DNA from: Xestospongia muta | Taxonomy: Eukaryota; Porifera; Demospongiae; Haplosclerida; Petrosiidae | Direction: 5' to 3' | NCBI GenBank assembly: GCA_963693285.1 | Contig: OY848919.1 | Coordinates: forward strand, 9,915,461 to 9,979,460 | DNA: 64,000 nt | In this document: positions 49,970 to 62,086 of the stretch, piece by piece | How positions within the stretch are numbered: the first letter of the stretch is position 1 | Layout: every line of letters begins with the position of its first letter | Notes under the pieces: generated by a model | The model's database searches: none | What the model saw: the letters and a program-made list of their open reading frames with translations, nothing else | Told to the model about the DNA's origin: nothing | Program-made: the position numbers and the translations under genes

Positions 49970-50340
49970 GATGCTATGCCTGAGAAAAATTTTTGATGTT
50001 GAATGTGTAGCTACAGGCATACAACATGATGCTTGATCAATAGCTGTTGTTACTGTCATTGATGAACATTAGAGAGAAATTTTAAAGAAAACTTGAAAGT
50101 CCATGAACACATTTTCTTGTACCTCACACCACTTAATGGAATATTCCCTGGAGACCTGGACAATATATGGTGAAGTTTACATTTGTGTGGTTAGAAATAT
50201 GAATGGCATTTTGGGCTCAGATGCTGTTGTTACTGATCAACGAATTGAAAATGACAAAACTGTTGGAGCCAATAAAAGAATTTCAGTTTTGCCGTTGATC
50301 TTGGTCAATTCTTTTAGACTGACAATCCACTATCCCTATT
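49970..50340 (+). pseudogene. DEDDh exonuclease, second and more decayed copy
   Basis: Homologous to exon A of the exonuclease at 34844-35672: ATGCCTGAGAAAAATTTTTG, VHEHIFLYLTPLNGIFPGDL, GILGSDAVVTDQRIENDK, then a frame change to a VDLGQFF-like piece. The Exo I region is destroyed by stops and the Exo III exon is absent. It retains an Exo II-like IENDK segment, useful for inferring the ancestral reading at the lesion in the other copy. Confidence 0.7.
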
Positions 50341-50359
50341 TTTAATACATCATGAGTCA

Positions 50360-51060
50360 ACCATACTTCTTCGAAAAAGTAGGTGTTAACTTTCCAGTAA
50401 GCATTAATTTATTTATGCTATTAATGAAAATAAGAAATAGTATTGGACCCAAAATTAATCCATGAAGAATTCTTGAACTACTATAACATTGACTACAATA
50501 ACAATGCTGTTTTCTCTTTGTGAGGTATTTATTAATCCACATAAATCTTAATCCAATGCTGAATAGTGGAGAATGGGCAACAGAGTCAAACCTTTTATAG
50601 TCAAAAAATCAACAGAGACTTCAACTCTATGTTCAAGTATCTGCAACGATTGATCAGTTATTGACAGCAATGCAGTAATACTGGATTGGCTTTCCATAAT
50701 TCCCCATTGAAAATCAAAGAGAGGGTAGTTAGTTGTTAAAAAGGTAGTGTATATGTTATGTTCCAAAACTTTACTAGGAATACTTAGCAATGACACAAGT
50801 CAATAACCATTTGGTGAATTACTGTTAGGAGACTTTGCAATTTGATTTGAATGTAATGATAAATGAAATACTTTGGCAAGTTGCAAAACCAGCTGCATGC
50901 ATTAACAATTTAGTTGAAATGTCATCTGGCCCATTGACTTTGGATGTCTCCAAGAACTTAAGATTAAATAAACTTCACTTTCAGTACAATAGGCTTCAAC
51001 ATCTGACAATGAATTCTTGACAGCCTTCTTTAATTTGTTGTATTGGTAAGTTATTACATC
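50360..51060 (-). pseudogene. LINE-type (CR1/L2/Jockey-like) reverse transcriptase fragment
   Basis: On the minus strand: a KSNCKVS-type stretch near 50830, then SLLSIPSKVLEHNIYTTFLT, FDFQWGIMESQSSITALLSI and LQILEHRVEVSVDFLTIKGL (RT palm with the first catalytic aspartate region altered). These are followed by MWINKYLTKRKQHCYC and GLILGPILFLIFINSINKLM (the family's GVPQGSVLGPILFLIYIND). Several frameshifts; the YxDD box is lost. Inactive relic. Confidence 0.8.
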
Positions 51061-51512
51061 AAAGGACTATTGCTGCCATGAGACTACTTAGCAAACAAAC
51101 ATTATCTTATAAAACTGACACTTAATTGTGACTGTCAGTGCCACACTTATTACAGTTAACTGCCACTTCCCATGCCTAGTTTTAAGAAAACTAGCACAGC
51201 TTATTTGTCTATTTTATAAATTCTAAGCATTTAGTAAGTTCTCTTGAAGTGGCCACATGGCAAATGCAAACAAACTAACATCACTACAAAAAGTGTGGTA
51301 AAGGTTCTGTGCTTTTTTTTATATACCATTTATACATTAATATTTAATGTATGTATGTGTGTGAGTGGATAAGTAATCAGCAGTGTCACTTCTTTAATCA
51401 GAGTAGCAAAAAAGGCTTAAAGAAAAATATTAGCATAAACAGAAATATCAAAATCAAACTATATAATTATGTCATAACGTATATAGTATCATGTGTAAGG
51501 TCACATTCATGA
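51061..51512. other. Region downstream of the Death/Roc-COR gene
   Basis: AT-rich with no recognisable gene; presumed 3' UTR and terminator of the minus-strand gene ending at 51513. A TATGTATGTGTGTGAGTG stretch is near 51349. Confidence 0.4.
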
Positions 51513-54500
51513 TTATTTCATAGGGAGGCCAAGGTATTTACGTATATCATCAGCTTTTTGCTTATCCTCCACAATAGGTCCTTCAATAGCAGAAATCAGT
51601 GTTTCCCAAGTGACAGGAGATTGCTTTGTTTCAATCCACTTTCTAATTACTTTGAATAGTTTATACTTCTCACTATCTTCAGCATGCTTTGATATTCCTT
51701 TTAGATCATTGTCATGAATTTTGAGTGACAAACCAATATCTTTCCACTCAGTACTAATATCAGCTAAGAGATTAAGAACTTCATGATCTTCAGGAATTTT
51801 TGTTAATACATCTGCAAATTAGAGAGAATGTTATCACAACCATGTAAAAGCTATATTACTACAAGACTCACATAACTAATCCATGTCAAAAAACATGATT
51901 ATTTATATTTTACTAAATATGAAAACACTCTAGATGCATTTATTAACTTGTCATATTTGTTATAACATTTGAAGCCATTTGCTTTAATAGCACACAATTT
52001 ACATCTTGATCCCACTCTAATGCACAATACTTTATGTATTTTGTAATTGTAATTGTGTAAACAGTACATATGCTCCAGTGTTAGAAGTATTCTTATACCA
52101 GAAGGAAAAGCAGATATGTAGAGTGGATCTGAGCAAGTCTGAACAAACTATAGTAACACATCAAGTTATGGCAGCAGTGGGATAGCTTGTTTATAATTAA
52201 GTCTTTCTAATTTGCAATATATTATGTCCTCAATTTTGAGATTGTTTAAGTTCATCAAAAGGTCTGAATAGACTATAAACAAATACTTCATAAATATTTG
52301 TTATTATCAGATGATGATTATCTGAGCTATTTGAATGTGTTGATAAAACTCAATTAAAACTCAGTTGATAATATCAACAATATGGTAAAGAAACTTCCTA
52401 CTTCATAAAATTCATGTTATCTCTAACTATATACAAAGATATTATGTTTACTCTTGTTGTTGTATGTATTATATATATTTATTAATCTTTGATCAAATAT
52501 TGCAAATGACCAATATGATGTTTTTATTTCATCTAAATAAGCTCACTAAAAATTTATATATTTCTTATCTGTAGAGATACAAGTGAGCTATAACTTTAGG
52601 TACATTAACATTTTTTTTCAAATATTTATCAACCTTAACTTGCTATTATGATTAATAGAATGGAATACACTGTAAAAATGAATTGTTTGAATTAACTAAT
52701 ACATTGTTATACAAGTTGCGTATGTAAAATGTAAACATAATACTATTTTGATTACTGATGTACAATGAGATTGATGGCCTTAATAGCTACATAAACAGTA
52801 GTACATTAGTAATGAAAACAGTATTATGATTACTTTTTCAACATAAATAAGTTTACAGTTGCAACTTGTGTAACCAAATGATGGTTAAATCAACCATCAT
52901 TTTTTACAGTGTATGAATTATATTCATTATCTGATACTTGTAAAAAACTAGAAAACTTACTTTCATCTGAAAACCATGGTTTTCGTCGTGCTTCATTAAC
53001 AGATGAGGTTTTAAGGCATTTATCACAAAAAAGTATTTCATCTTCGTCTAAATAGCAGAATTGTTTATCTGGGCATACTGAGCAGTAAAAAGCCTCCTTT
53101 GGGCTATTTTCACTTGCTAAATAACGGAACTTGCTCATGACCTCTAAAATTCCTTCAGTTATAGCGTTATGAACAGTAAAACATTTGTTAATTAGACCCG
53201 AGTAATAAATCTCCATCCAGCAGTTAGAATCAATCAAATGAACACAGCCCTTGTTAATTCGTAAGCTTATGGCATTACGAGAGCGAAGCAAATTAGAATC
53301 AGATGTTGGAAGAGAAAAGTTTATCGGACCTTTATAATGTAGCAAATTCACGATCAATGCAGGGAACAGACCTTGTGGAAGGGGTCTCATATTCCATGTT
53401 ATAATTAAAGGGTCAACATCTTCTTTAAAACGGCACAGGGTTGATTCATTGAGTGGAAAATAAGGTAAAATGGATGGAACAAAGTACTTTGCTTCATCCT
53501 TTTCTTCTTGCTTAGGAAGAGAAGCAAAAATGAATAGATTTGTCATTAATTTAAGGAAATCAATTGCTGGGAACTCAGATGAGAAACCATATGAAAGATG
53601 AGAATCTTGAGATGTCAACAACCCTTCCTTAAATGTTCCTTTGTTTTTAAGTTCTTCATGATCATCATCAAGAATACTGATACCTTTATCAAATAAACTG
53701 TCCACATTATTAGCAAAAGAAATGCTAATAATATCAGAAAGCAGATCAAAGAGTGGTTGTGGATGTAAAAAAACCACATTTGGCAGAATATCGAAATGAA
53801 GAAAGATAGTGAGGTCATGAAAATACATTAAAGCTGCTTTAACTTCTGTTTTCTCCATTTTAAGAGCTTTACCAATCTCTACACATACAGCTAGACTAAC
53901 TATCTTATTTTCAGACCTTTTTTGAAATTGGTCCAGCTCCAGTTGAAATATGAACCATCTAGCTGGAATTTCAGCCTTAATATAATACTGGCATATCTTA
54001 CGGCGTATCTCATTAGCCATATTTGTTTCATTGACACCTCTACCAGTGGTTTTAATAGGAAAAATTACCTTACCCCTATGCTTAAGTATTTTATACTGCT
54101 CTAAAGTCGACCAAAGACGTTCATTTTTGTCATGCAGTGACTCTTTAGACTTACTAATGTCATCAAAAAAAGTTCCTAGTACAATGTGGTGTGGTTCTTT
54201 GACAGGTTCAATTATGTTAGGTAAATGTGGTGGATGTACAGCTGATAACAAGCGAAAGGAAGCTTCAAGCAATTGTATAATTGTAATATCTCTTACAATT
54301 GGCTCACCAACAGCTTTTCCTTTTACACTGTAGAAGAACTTGGTTTTATCATCAAGCTGCTCAGTTAGTTTATGTGTGAAAATACTGACTGAGTGATAAC
54401 CCAGCAAGGCAGGAAAAATGTCTAAAAAGGCAGCCTGACCTCCAGTATCAATAGCATAAATCCAATGTGATTCGTAAAGTTTGTCTGATTTTATTGCATG

Positions 54501-57500
54501 AGATAGGCGCTGACTTATATCCCGATAGACTGGTAAAGGCTGTTGTTGAAAATTATATGTTTCTCCTATTGTGTCCAACATAGGGTCACTGTCCATGTAT
54601 TCTTCATTTGCTGAGTCACTTACAAATAGATTGTTGGACTTTTCTTCTACAGGTTCATTTGGAAGTTTACTATTGAATGGATCTTTCACTGCTTTGTCAG
54701 CTGGAATGGGTTCAAATTGAGACTGTCTGATCTATGATTTTTTGTGCTCATATGTAGGGATGTCCATACCCCCATTGGGCTTGTTTGAGATATTTCATCC
54801 CTATCTACAAATTTTTAAAACAATTATTTACATATTTTATAATGAAAGATTACATTACATGTCTATAGGATTTCACTGTATAGTTATATATAAGTATTTA
54901 GATTTGTATAAAACAATCATCTGTAACTGTGTTGTCATTGCCCTTTCTTTTTGTCCATGTGTAAACATTGTGTTTGTTTTATTAAGCAATGCATATGTGC
55001 AATTATATATTATATATGTGTATGTGTGAGTAATATATATATAATTTATATATCATAACTAGATATTAAACTATGTAAAAGTGGTACCTTATGTAGGAAT
55101 AGCCTGGAACACCAATTACAATAACTTGGCTCAACTAAAGTATTATGGTATGCATGTTGTATGTCAATATCTTTTAATACTAAAATACAATAAAAATAAA
55201 AACAATTCTTGTAATAATTTGCAGATACTCTTATTGTCATAATCAATGGAGTTTCTACTTAAAGTAACAATTTAAATGCCAATTGAAAATGTGTGAAAAG
55301 CATTATTTGTTATAAAATTAAAGTTTCTTATTATAAGATTGAAATTCACAAAGAGCTTCTTTAGTGCCAAAGTAAGTGACAGTATGAACACAGATAAATG
55401 ACAGCTATAACATCAATCTGAATAAAAAAGACAACTAAATGTACACATAATGGTACAGTGTTATCTGATCTTGTTAGGCAACTGTACTGGAAGATGTTTA
55501 TACTTTAAAGGTAAAGATAAACATACGTTGTTCGCTTTAAGCAACTTTCATAGTTCATAGCCACCATGGTAACCTGTCAGCAGAATACAACACCATCATG
55601 GACATTACTCTCACTCATATTGCTGTAAATAGCTACACAGACACCTCGATACCATATATGTGCATACGAGTAAAGCAAAACTATCTCCACTGAAAGTAGA
55701 TTTACACATATATAAAGGTCACTCATATTATGATGTTTATCCAGTTACAGCTGTAAATATAGTAGAAATTATTCACAATGAAAGGTCCAATTGTCCTAGC
55801 TGATGGCAGACATCTGCCTGTAAAGTAAGATTTGCTTCTAAAAACTAGGTTCAAACCACATGCAGAGTATGGCTATTAGACTATCATTATTAAGCATTCA
55901 AACTTAAAAGAAAATACTGTTCAAGCACTTACAATTCTAGTAGTTATACAGGGTTTCTTTCAGGTTTTTGGCCAAGGGGGGCAAAATGCAATATAATGGG
56001 AGGGTGGTTTGGCGATGTGATATCTGCGTGCTTTGCACGTGACAAACTAGAGGAGTCAGGGGGTGTGCTCCCCTGGAAAATTTTGATGTTTTGCACTTGA
56101 TTTGTATTTTGGTGGAATCTGGGACTGTTTTCACACAAACATAGTTTACATCTGCCAGGTATAGATTATGATTATATCCTATGTTCTTGAGAAATCACAC
56201 AAACATAATGTACATCTGCCAAGTATATATTATGATTATTAACTTTGTATCCTATGTTGCTGAGCAAGTTTTTATGTAATTTCATGATTTTGGAGAAACT
56301 AATTTACACTTTGGTATGCGTACACAGTACAGGTTATGTCCTAACTGTTAATGTACTATGCAAGTATCAATGATCTGTACAAACACATTATTGGCACCTA
56401 CATAGTACATTGACAGTTAGGTCACATCTTGACTGGTATTAAAAGCTATAGCTCACTTGCATATGCACATATAGCAAAACCTGTTGGACTAGAAAAGCTA
56501 GAAGAATTATTGTATAGAATGTATTTTATCTATTATTATTATTATTATTTATTAACAATTTGTGCCATTAAAGCTTTTATAAACACTTGAATTGATTCAC
56601 ATGTAAAACAAAATTCTTAGCATCCCAAGGGGGGGGGGGCAAGCCAAAGCCAAGGGGATGGGTGAATACACCTCCTGCCCCTTCCACCCTGAAAGAAACC
56701 CTGCTATAAGTATTGAAAAATATTGAATGGGTAAGCATAGACAATTGACCACCATGTTATTTCATTAATGTTAGATTAAACTGAGTTAAGAAAGGTTCTG
56801 CAATGGTGAAAAGTATGCTCAACTGAGTTAGCCCATGGATATGGCTAAGTAATGACATGAAGGTGCTGAGACTATACATCTTTTTGACAAAGTCATCAAG
56901 TGTTCACAGCAATTAGGTTGGGCTAGAGTAAGGTTGTATAGGTCAAGAACTTTTTTTATAATGCCACTAGCTTTTCTCATATCAGTCTTTACTTAATTAT
57001 GAAAAAACATTATCTCATTAAAGTAAACAATTTCACTAACTTTTAAATTAATTAGGCATGTATGCATACTGTAAAATTAAAAGGTATGCAGATTCAACTC
57101 TGAGCTTAATGTAGAATGCATTAGCCAACATCTATACACTTTGATTACTCCAAAATGCCATAAATATAAGTTTAGGTTACCCAATGGGCAAAACAGGCCA
57201 TTCATGACATTATGTTAAATAGAAAGAAAGATTAGGTCCAGTAAAAGTTGATACTCACATACAATCACCAAATACCCAGACTGTTATAAGGGTAAAGTAC
57301 ATATAAACATACCTTCTATACCAAGATGTGTATATATTTTTGCAGCTGTATTCTTCCTGTAGACGATTGGTCCCTCCATTGCAGAAATTACTGTTTCCCA
57401 TGTTATAAAACTAGTGTCTGAACTTGTCATCCAACATTGAATTACTCTTGAGAGCTTTACGGCATTCTTTTCGTTACTAATTTTTAGTTTATGCAAGTCA

Positions 57501-60500
57501 CTTAGAGAAACTTCCAAAGCCAAACCTACTTCTTGCCACATATAGTCAATATCAGTTAATAAATGGAGTAGAGCTGATTCATTGGGAGATCTTTTTAAAA
57601 TACCTACAGTACAGACAAATGAAATATGTATCATTATGTTTTCTATTCTCTACATAGGATGCAAATACAAGAGAAACTTAAAAGTTAGTTGTGTTCCTAT
57701 AGATAAACTCTCTCCTTTTATTATAGGTTCTCAAAAGTAGCTAATACTTAAAAATTAGTCATGAATACACAATCAGATTTGCAGTGTTACTGAATTCTAA
57801 TATTCTCTATCATTGATATATTTCAAAGCTACTTACAAAAAGAGAAATTTAATTTTAGTTTATTACACAATATTGTCATTTTAGATAAATTATTGTTTAT
57901 GCTAACAGGCTTTAACAGATGGACACCCTTGTACATCATTAGGTGTCTAGCTGCAACTTTTAATGATGGCAAAAGCGATTGGAATTAGGGAGTCTTATGT
58001 TGGCTGTCTTTTTCAAAAAAAACATACATGTGCTTAAATCCTCATACAGTACTGCATAGAGGAATTAACTGGCCAACCGTTAAATTCTTGTAACCCCTAT
58101 AGCATAAGGCTAGTGTATACGGTATACTATGTCTATGTCATATATATTTTCGAAACAAAAGAACATAATACATGTCACTATTATTTGAACTCTAGACCAC
58201 AAATTGTATTAATATTTGATTATCTACATTTGATAGGCTGTCTTGAGAATTTAAGCTTTAATTAAAACTGCATGACTAGTGTAATTCATTTTAGGGTTGT
58301 TAAGCTCAAAGACTCTGTTTTTGTCTCAAGTATAGTATTGTTCTTTTAAAGATCTTCAAAATCAATATTCATTGTATGTTTAATTCGAGTTTGAATTTCA
58401 AAAATTGAAGACAAGCAAAAATAATATTATGATAAATAATTGAAGATAAGAAAAACTCAATAATTATTACTGTAAGTTAAATATATAAAAAGGATAGTGT
58501 AATTCCACCCATACAAACAAGAGAATGGTTTTAAAAAGGAAAACTGACATGGAAAAGACACGCATATTTACATCAACTCAGATGTTTCATAATGATTGTT
58601 TGAATTGTCTTTTATCTAGTTTTCTGAACATTAATTCTTTGTTAATGCTTAAACTAATCAGGAAATGTCATATCAAAAGTTCTATGCAGTAATCTAATAA
58701 TAACAAACTTGAATTGTTTCTTTTTTTATTATAATAAAATCACAAAATAGTTTATTATAGGCTTACTTTGGTTAAAATCAGTCTGCATACACCTTCTTTT
58801 AGGCAAACATGCTCTTTCATCATCTATTTCAAAGGTCATTTCTTCTTCATTATTTTGACTTCTAGTTGACATTGTCATATCAGTTGCTGTAAATCCTGGA
58901 GTGTAAACATTGTAATGTTTTATATTTTAAGATGTTTCTTACTTATTCGTAGTCCAGAGTTGTATGGAGTATTTTCTACATAATAAACGTTATCTTAATG
59001 ACCATAAAAATCATACAATACATTTAAAACTCTTATATGCTACCTTACTATATTTTTACCTTTTAAAATATGTTCGCGTATCTGATTCGCTTTTTCTTTG
59101 CCACTAAAAAAATCACAACTCTGCATTTTCTCAATGGCAGATATTACAGTCTCCCAGTTGAAGGGTTGTAATTCAGTAGTACTCATACAACTATATATGA
59201 CTTCAGAAAGCTTGACAATATCATCTTGGACATTTATATGTAAATCATCTAAAATAAAGATGTCAACCCAAAAAAAAGTACCAATTTCAAACCAAAGATA
59301 GTCTACATCTGCCAATAAATGAAGTAAATCATACTCATTAGGGACTTCCTTTAAGATATCTAAAAATAAGATTAATAATAAAACACTATAAACATTTAAT
59401 TATAATCCTATATTGTTATTTTAATAACTAACAGTCAAACACAGGATTATTTTCAATAAACTAAAAGACATTGTTTTTTTAATAATGCGTAAACAAACAG
59501 AATGTTTCTCTCATAAGTAACTATTGTATTGTATTGTTAATAACTCTAATTGCAGTCATCTTATCTTCAACCTATATATCAAGAATTACAGCAGTACTCG
59601 TTACCTAGGGTAGAATAGTGTTTTTAAACAATGAATGGAGGAAAAAAATTTAGCTCAAGCTTACAACCAAATCGTATTGGATGATGAGTCTAAAAGTTTA
59701 ACCACCATTAATACAAATATGCGATTGTACCAATGGATACAATAGCCATATGGAGTAGCATCCAGTCCCGCAATCTTCCAAGCAATTATGGACAAAATTT
59801 GATAAGGACTACATCAGTAGTGTGGTACCTGGATGATATACTCATCACAGGAGAAACAGAGGAACAACACTTAGCAAATGTGGAAGAAGTTTTGAGCCAA
59901 CTAGAAAAGTATGGTCTTCGAGCTCATTGTAGCAAATGTCAATTTTATCAAGATTTGGTGTAATATTTAGGCCATTCATCAATAAAGAAGGAATTCACCC
60001 AATAGAAAAGAAAGTAGAAGAAATTTCAGCAGCCAAACCTCTGAAGAATATAGAGCAACTCATTCATTTATGGGGATGGTAAATTATTATGGAAAATTTA
60101 TACCTAATTTGTCAACAGTTGCTGCCCCCCCCCCCCCCCTTTAACGAAATAAGAAAGAAAGAAGTGAAGTAGAAGTGGACAAAGAGAGAGGAGGAAGTAT
60201 TTGAACAGCTTAAGGAACAACTAGCATCAGCCAAGGTACTGGTACATTATGATCCGAAGCTATCATTGAAGTTAGATTGTAATGCTTCATTAGCAGGAAT
60301 TGGAGAAGTGTTATCACATCCTATGAAAGATGGCACTGAAAGACCAATAGCATAATATGCTTCAAGGTCATTATCCAAAGCAGAAAGGAATTATTCTAGA
60401 GAGAAGCTTTAAGCATAGTTAGGGCAATTAATAAGTTTCATACTTATTTGTATCTAAACAAGTTTACATTGGTCACAGACCACAAACTTTTGACCATACT

Positions 60501-61824
60501 GTTCAATCCAGACAAAGCAATACCAGTATTAGCATCTGGAAGAGTCCAGAGATGGGCACTATTTTTAATGGATCATAGATACCACATTCAATTTCGTTCA
60601 GTCACCAAACATCAAAATGTCGATACATTGTCAAGGATCCTGTTAGAAAATACAACACAGAAATAAACAGATATCATGGCATCAGTACAGACGCAACAAT
60701 GTGAGAAGATACAAGTCTTAAAAAAACAAATTGCAGAGAGCATCTGCAAGAACCCATTGTTAGCAAAGTTAATCAGCTGTGTAAAAACGGGGTGGCCAGA
60801 AGAAATAAGTGGTAAACCATGACCATAAAATTCAAGAAAAAAAACAAAAAGTAATAGTTTCTTTCGAAAGAATATAGTTACACCTTTGTGTTAATTTTAT
60901 ACACTCATTCTAATTCTTTCTAGATGCTATGACATACACAAGACCCATCCAAGAACTAAACTAAAACATAGTGTTTCCTTAAAACTGTATATTGCTCAAA
61001 CTACCTGCATTTGTCCCCTTATTATAAGTGTCAGAATAATCCCAGGGAAAGATTAATTCTGTCAAGCATGTTTCCAACCACTGGCAAATCTAGGGGCATA
61101 CCTGGGGTACACAGGCAGCCCCTTTTTTATTCTATAATAATATTCATGTCTATGGTAAAAATTATTATTATTCGTAAAAATTATATTCATAGCAAATACT
61201 TACAACCACACCTTACAAAGCTATACCTCGATATTTTAATGACTCTGCTGTCTCGTGATTAAAAGGGTGTGTTTATGAATAATAAATATCATGAATTTAT
61301 TAGTTTGAAATTTTTGCCGCTCGCTTTGTGCGTGGTCAGTGCACTCCCTATTTCTACACTCTGGATCCGCTGGTGTTTCCAACTATTCACTGGTCTCAAA
61401 TTAAAATAATTATAGGCAGCTCACATGTCTTTTATCATCTTAACAAAGTGAGTACTAAATATATCTCTAATGACTTATGATATTTGCATGCAAGCTTATG
61501 AACTTATGAATATTAAATTACTGTATGGGCTCTAAATGGAATGGAACAACACTTCACCAAATGAAATTAACTGTGCAGACAAAATTATATTTTACCTGTT
61601 TTAGGTCCAGGGTTGAGTTCAACATCTCCTGACAGAATGAGGAGGAGCACGACAAACACAATTATAAAGAATATTTGATAAAGACCTCCACCACTATGAC
61701 CTGACAACAGTGATTCCATCCAACCAGAATATATAGACGTCGCATTTCCTTTATTCTTGGCTAGTATCTTCACACAAGAACACCATAATCCAATGGTAAT
61801 CCTCCACTGAGAGACGTCAATCAT
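51513..61824 (-). CDS. 2A-leader, Death-Death-C1-like-Roc/COR-like-Death protein
   Basis: Eight exons (minus): 61824-61596, 59359-59060, 58975-58943, 58895-58767, 57603-57313, 55179-55088, 54731-52961 and 51811-51513; 3144 nt, 1047 aa, intron phases 1,1,1,1,1,0,1 all matching. Residues 1-74: a hydrophobic segment (LYQIFFIIVFVVLLLIL) then DVELNPGP, a 2A ribosome-skipping motif. Exons 2 and 5 each hold a Death domain (LLHLLADVDYLWFEIG; LLHLLTDIDYMWQEVG). Exon 6 has HAYHNTLVEPSYCNWC, the first half of a C1-type zinc finger. Exon 7 has a Roc-like GTPase part (IDTGGQAAFLDIFPALLG; GTFFDD) and a COR-like region, then paired cysteines (CSVC, CDKC). Exon 8 is a third Death domain. No P-loop is visible. 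Death domains and Roc-COR point to a cytosolic signalling scaffold of the innate immunity or cell-death kind; that role is inference. Confidence 0.85.
52666..52913. mobile_element. MITE (TACACTGTAAAAA ends) in the last intron of the Death/Roc gene
   Basis: Begins TACACTGTAAAAATGAATTG and ends ...CATTTTTTACAGTGTA, with further inverted similarity inward (CATAATACTATTTTGATTAC / GTAATGAAAACAGTATTATG). Same family as 17718-17910 and 29691-30121. The right edge is 48 bases from the splice donor of the large exon. Confidence 0.85.
55949..56703. mobile_element. DNA element with CAGGGTTTCTTTCAGG inverted ends
   Basis: A perfect 16-bp inverted repeat: CAGGGTTTCTTTCAGG at the left and its complement at 56688-56703. 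Inside are a tandem duplication of about 70-80 bp (two units between 56131 and 56275, each with ACATCTGCCA..., TATCCTATGTT) and a long inverted repeat (56338-56433, around GTCCTAACTGTTAATGTACT). The hAT-like end suggests that superfamily, but I could not find an 8-bp target duplication. It lies in the intron before the C1-like exon. Confidence 0.75.
59640..60830 (+). pseudogene. Ty3/gypsy RT-RNase H fragment in intron 1 of the Death/Roc gene
   Basis: Plus-strand (antisense to the host gene) frames, interrupted: NLAQAYNQIVLDDESKSLTT and PYGVASSPAIFQAIMDK (RT fingers/palm), WYLDDILITGETEEQHLANV (the YLDD active site), KYGLRAHCSKCQFYQD and GMVNYYGKFIPNLSTVAA. A poly-C run follows (about 60124-60140), then EEVFEQLKEQLASAKVLVHY, and RNase H with NKFTLVTDHKLLTILFNPDK and QFRSVTKHQNVDTLSR. 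Stops and the poly-C slip disable it. No LTRs found at its edges. Confidence 0.88.
61079..61375. mobile_element. hAT-type MITE with perfect 8-bp target duplication
   Basis: TTTCCAAC occurs at 61071-61078 and again at 61376-61383, immediately outside ends that read CACTGGCAAATCTAGG (left) and the reverse of CACCAGCGGATCCAGAG (right). An 8-bp duplication plus CAnTGG-type ends fits the hAT superfamily. No ORF. Located in intron 1 of the Death/Roc gene, about 220 bases from exon 1. Confidence 0.88.
61603..61626 (-). other. 2A translational-recoding motif in exon 1
   Basis: Codons 67-74 read D-V-E-L-N-P-G-P, the full D(V/I)ExNPGP consensus at which ribosomes skip the G-P bond. It follows directly on a membrane/signal-like segment (residues about 48-65), as in the reported 2A-containing signal sequences of some invertebrate NLR proteins. 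Skipping would release a 73-residue leader and a cytosolic Death/Roc protein starting with proline; failure to skip would leave the leader attached. Confidence 0.85.
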
Positions 61825-62086
61825 ACTTTAAAATTATTCAAGAGTTAGTACGGGTTTGCCTACTCCAATTTTAACACAATAGCCTACAGATTCCGTAATT
61901 CTAATTAAAGAGACGTTGCGAATTTGCAAATTACAAGGCAAGAGCTACTGAAACAGTCTAAGCAATGACGAAGGAGTTTGAGGTAAATGATTAAATAGTG
62001 TACTATTTAATGTTAAGGAAAGTAAAGATTAAACAATTACAAGTTAATGTGTTGAGACATGTCTGCTACATAGTCTGATAAAGAGA
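61825..62086. other. Presumed promoter region of the Death/Roc gene
   Basis: Short spacer between the start codon at 61824 and the MULE fragment. No clear TATA box or other element identified. Confidence 0.35.

Noticed and set aside
52890..52960. Extension of the large Roc exon ORF beyond 52961 to a stop at 52890
   Set aside because: A donor (GAA A|GTAAG) at 52961 joins in phase to the Death exon at 51811; the extension runs into intron and MITE sequence.
61585..61824. The 79-aa ORF with the 2A motif as part of a retrotransposon
   Set aside because: 2A motifs occur in some non-LTR elements, but no RT or endonuclease frame follows on the minus strand, and the exon splices in phase to a Death exon.
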